Position numbers and translations under genes: made by a program. Below are positions 4,994 to 5,360 of a stretch of 5,360 nucleotides of DNA, piece after piece; the first letter of the stretch is position 1, and every line of letters begins with the position of its first letter. Source of the DNA: Bradyrhizobium sp. (GTDB lineage Bacteria > Pseudomonadota > Alphaproteobacteria > Rhizobiales > Xanthobacteraceae); assembly GCA_025960445.1 (NCBI GenBank), contig JAICIT010000228.1, positions 1 through 5,360 of the forward strand. Reading direction: 5' to 3'. The notes under the pieces are model-generated. The model ran no database searches and was not told the DNA's origin. It saw nothing but the letters and a program-made list of their open reading frames with translations.

Positions 4994-5360
4994 TCATTTG
5001 AAACTTTCCCAACCAGCATCCGGCGCAAATCGGCCCCCGAACTTCTGCTCCAGCCCGCGCAAGGCCGACGCCACGTTTTCCGGCCCACGGCTTCGAGCAT
5101 AATTGAGGGGACCGCCGCGGAACGGCGCATACCCCGTCCCGAAAATCATGGCGCCATCGACGAGATCAGAGTCCTCGACAATGCCTTCGCGCAGACACGC
5201 GACGCATACGTTGGACATTGGCAGCATCAGGCGATCGATCAATTCGGGCGGTGGCTGCGCGGCTTCCATCGAGGTTGGTTTCTTTTCGGCCTTGCCATCC
5301 TTCCAGGCATAGAAGCCTTTGCCGGTTTTGCGGCCGAGTTCGCCCCGGGCGACCTTGTCG
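4994..5360 (-). CDS. FadB/FadJ-like 3-hydroxyacyl-CoA dehydrogenase, C-terminal part (runs off right edge)
   Basis: Only the last 121 residues are present. They match the end of the multifunctional beta-oxidation enzyme (enoyl-CoA hydratase plus NAD-dependent 3-hydroxyacyl-CoA dehydrogenase). LGRKTGKGFYAWKDGK is the typical end of the first dehydrogenase C-terminal domain. After a short charged linker (AEKKPTSMEAAQPPP) the second helical domain follows, with LIDRLMLPMSNVCVACLREG, the EDSDLVDGAMIFGTGYAPFRGG motif region and a final YARSRG before a terminal helix. The frame is open to the window edge, so any start inside (such as Met at 5269) is internal. The hydratase half and the catalytic His/Glu of the dehydrogenase are outside the window, so FadB and FadJ types cannot be told apart, and a stand-alone dehydrogenase is not strictly excluded. 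yciA follows 33 bp downstream. Confidence 0.88.
   Translation of the reverse strand, partial: DKVARGELGRKTGKGFYAWKDGKAEKKPTSMEAAQPPPELIDRLMLPMSNVCVACLREGIVEDSDLVDGAMIFGTGYAPFRGGPLNYARSRGPENVASALRGLEQKFGGRFAPDAGWESFK

Noticed and set aside
1..5360. A novel defence, mobile or RNA-based system
   Set aside because: I looked for repeat arrays, transposase or integrase motifs, tRNA-like folds and clustered toxin/nuclease genes and saw none; gene content is ordinary metabolism and envelope proteins.

Overview
The window looks like chromosomal DNA of an alphaproteobacterium in the Rhizobiales, most likely Bradyrhizobium or a close relative. The evidence is GC-rich coding sequence with strong G/C third positions, GTG starts, a DeoR-type glycerol regulator beside glpD, an OpgC-type membrane acyltransferase, and a FadB-like/YciA pair of the kind seen in that group. 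The genus is inferred from protein flavour only; no marker gene such as rRNA is present.

Left part (1-1284, minus strand): the N-terminal 110 codons of aerobic glycerol-3-phosphate dehydrogenase (glpD, running off the left edge), preceded by a DeoR/GlpR-family repressor gene. The 118-bp gap between them holds three TTCG motifs exactly 10 bp apart plus two inverted repeats, a good candidate for the operator through which the repressor controls glpD.

Middle part (1285-3062): three small genes of poorly known function. They are a secreted protein of about 196 aa with two similar Cys-pair modules (plus strand), a small basic protein of 63-69 aa (minus strand), and a secreted DUF2059 protein of 162 aa (plus strand). 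Hairpins lie where genes converge (2141-2165 and 3072-3103), and several short palindromes sit in the divergent intergenic regions.

Right part (3097-5360, minus strand): an OpgC-family polytopic membrane protein that probably O-acylates (succinylates) periplasmic glucans, then, upstream of it on the same strand, a YciA-type acyl-CoA thioesterase and the C-terminal 121 residues of a FadB-like 3-hydroxyacyl-CoA dehydrogenase (running off the right edge). The dehydrogenase and thioesterase genes are 33 bp apart and probably co-transcribed. opgC is separated from yciA by 241 bp, which carry a palindrome overlapping a plausible promoter, so it is probably its own unit.

No gene-free stretch exceeds 241 bp. 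I see no tRNA, rRNA, CRISPR array, insertion sequence, phage gene or defence system. The window reads as ordinary core metabolism plus a few uncharacterised envelope proteins. The points most worth a second look are the phased glpD operator, the duplicated Cys-pair secreted protein and the opgC leader palindrome.
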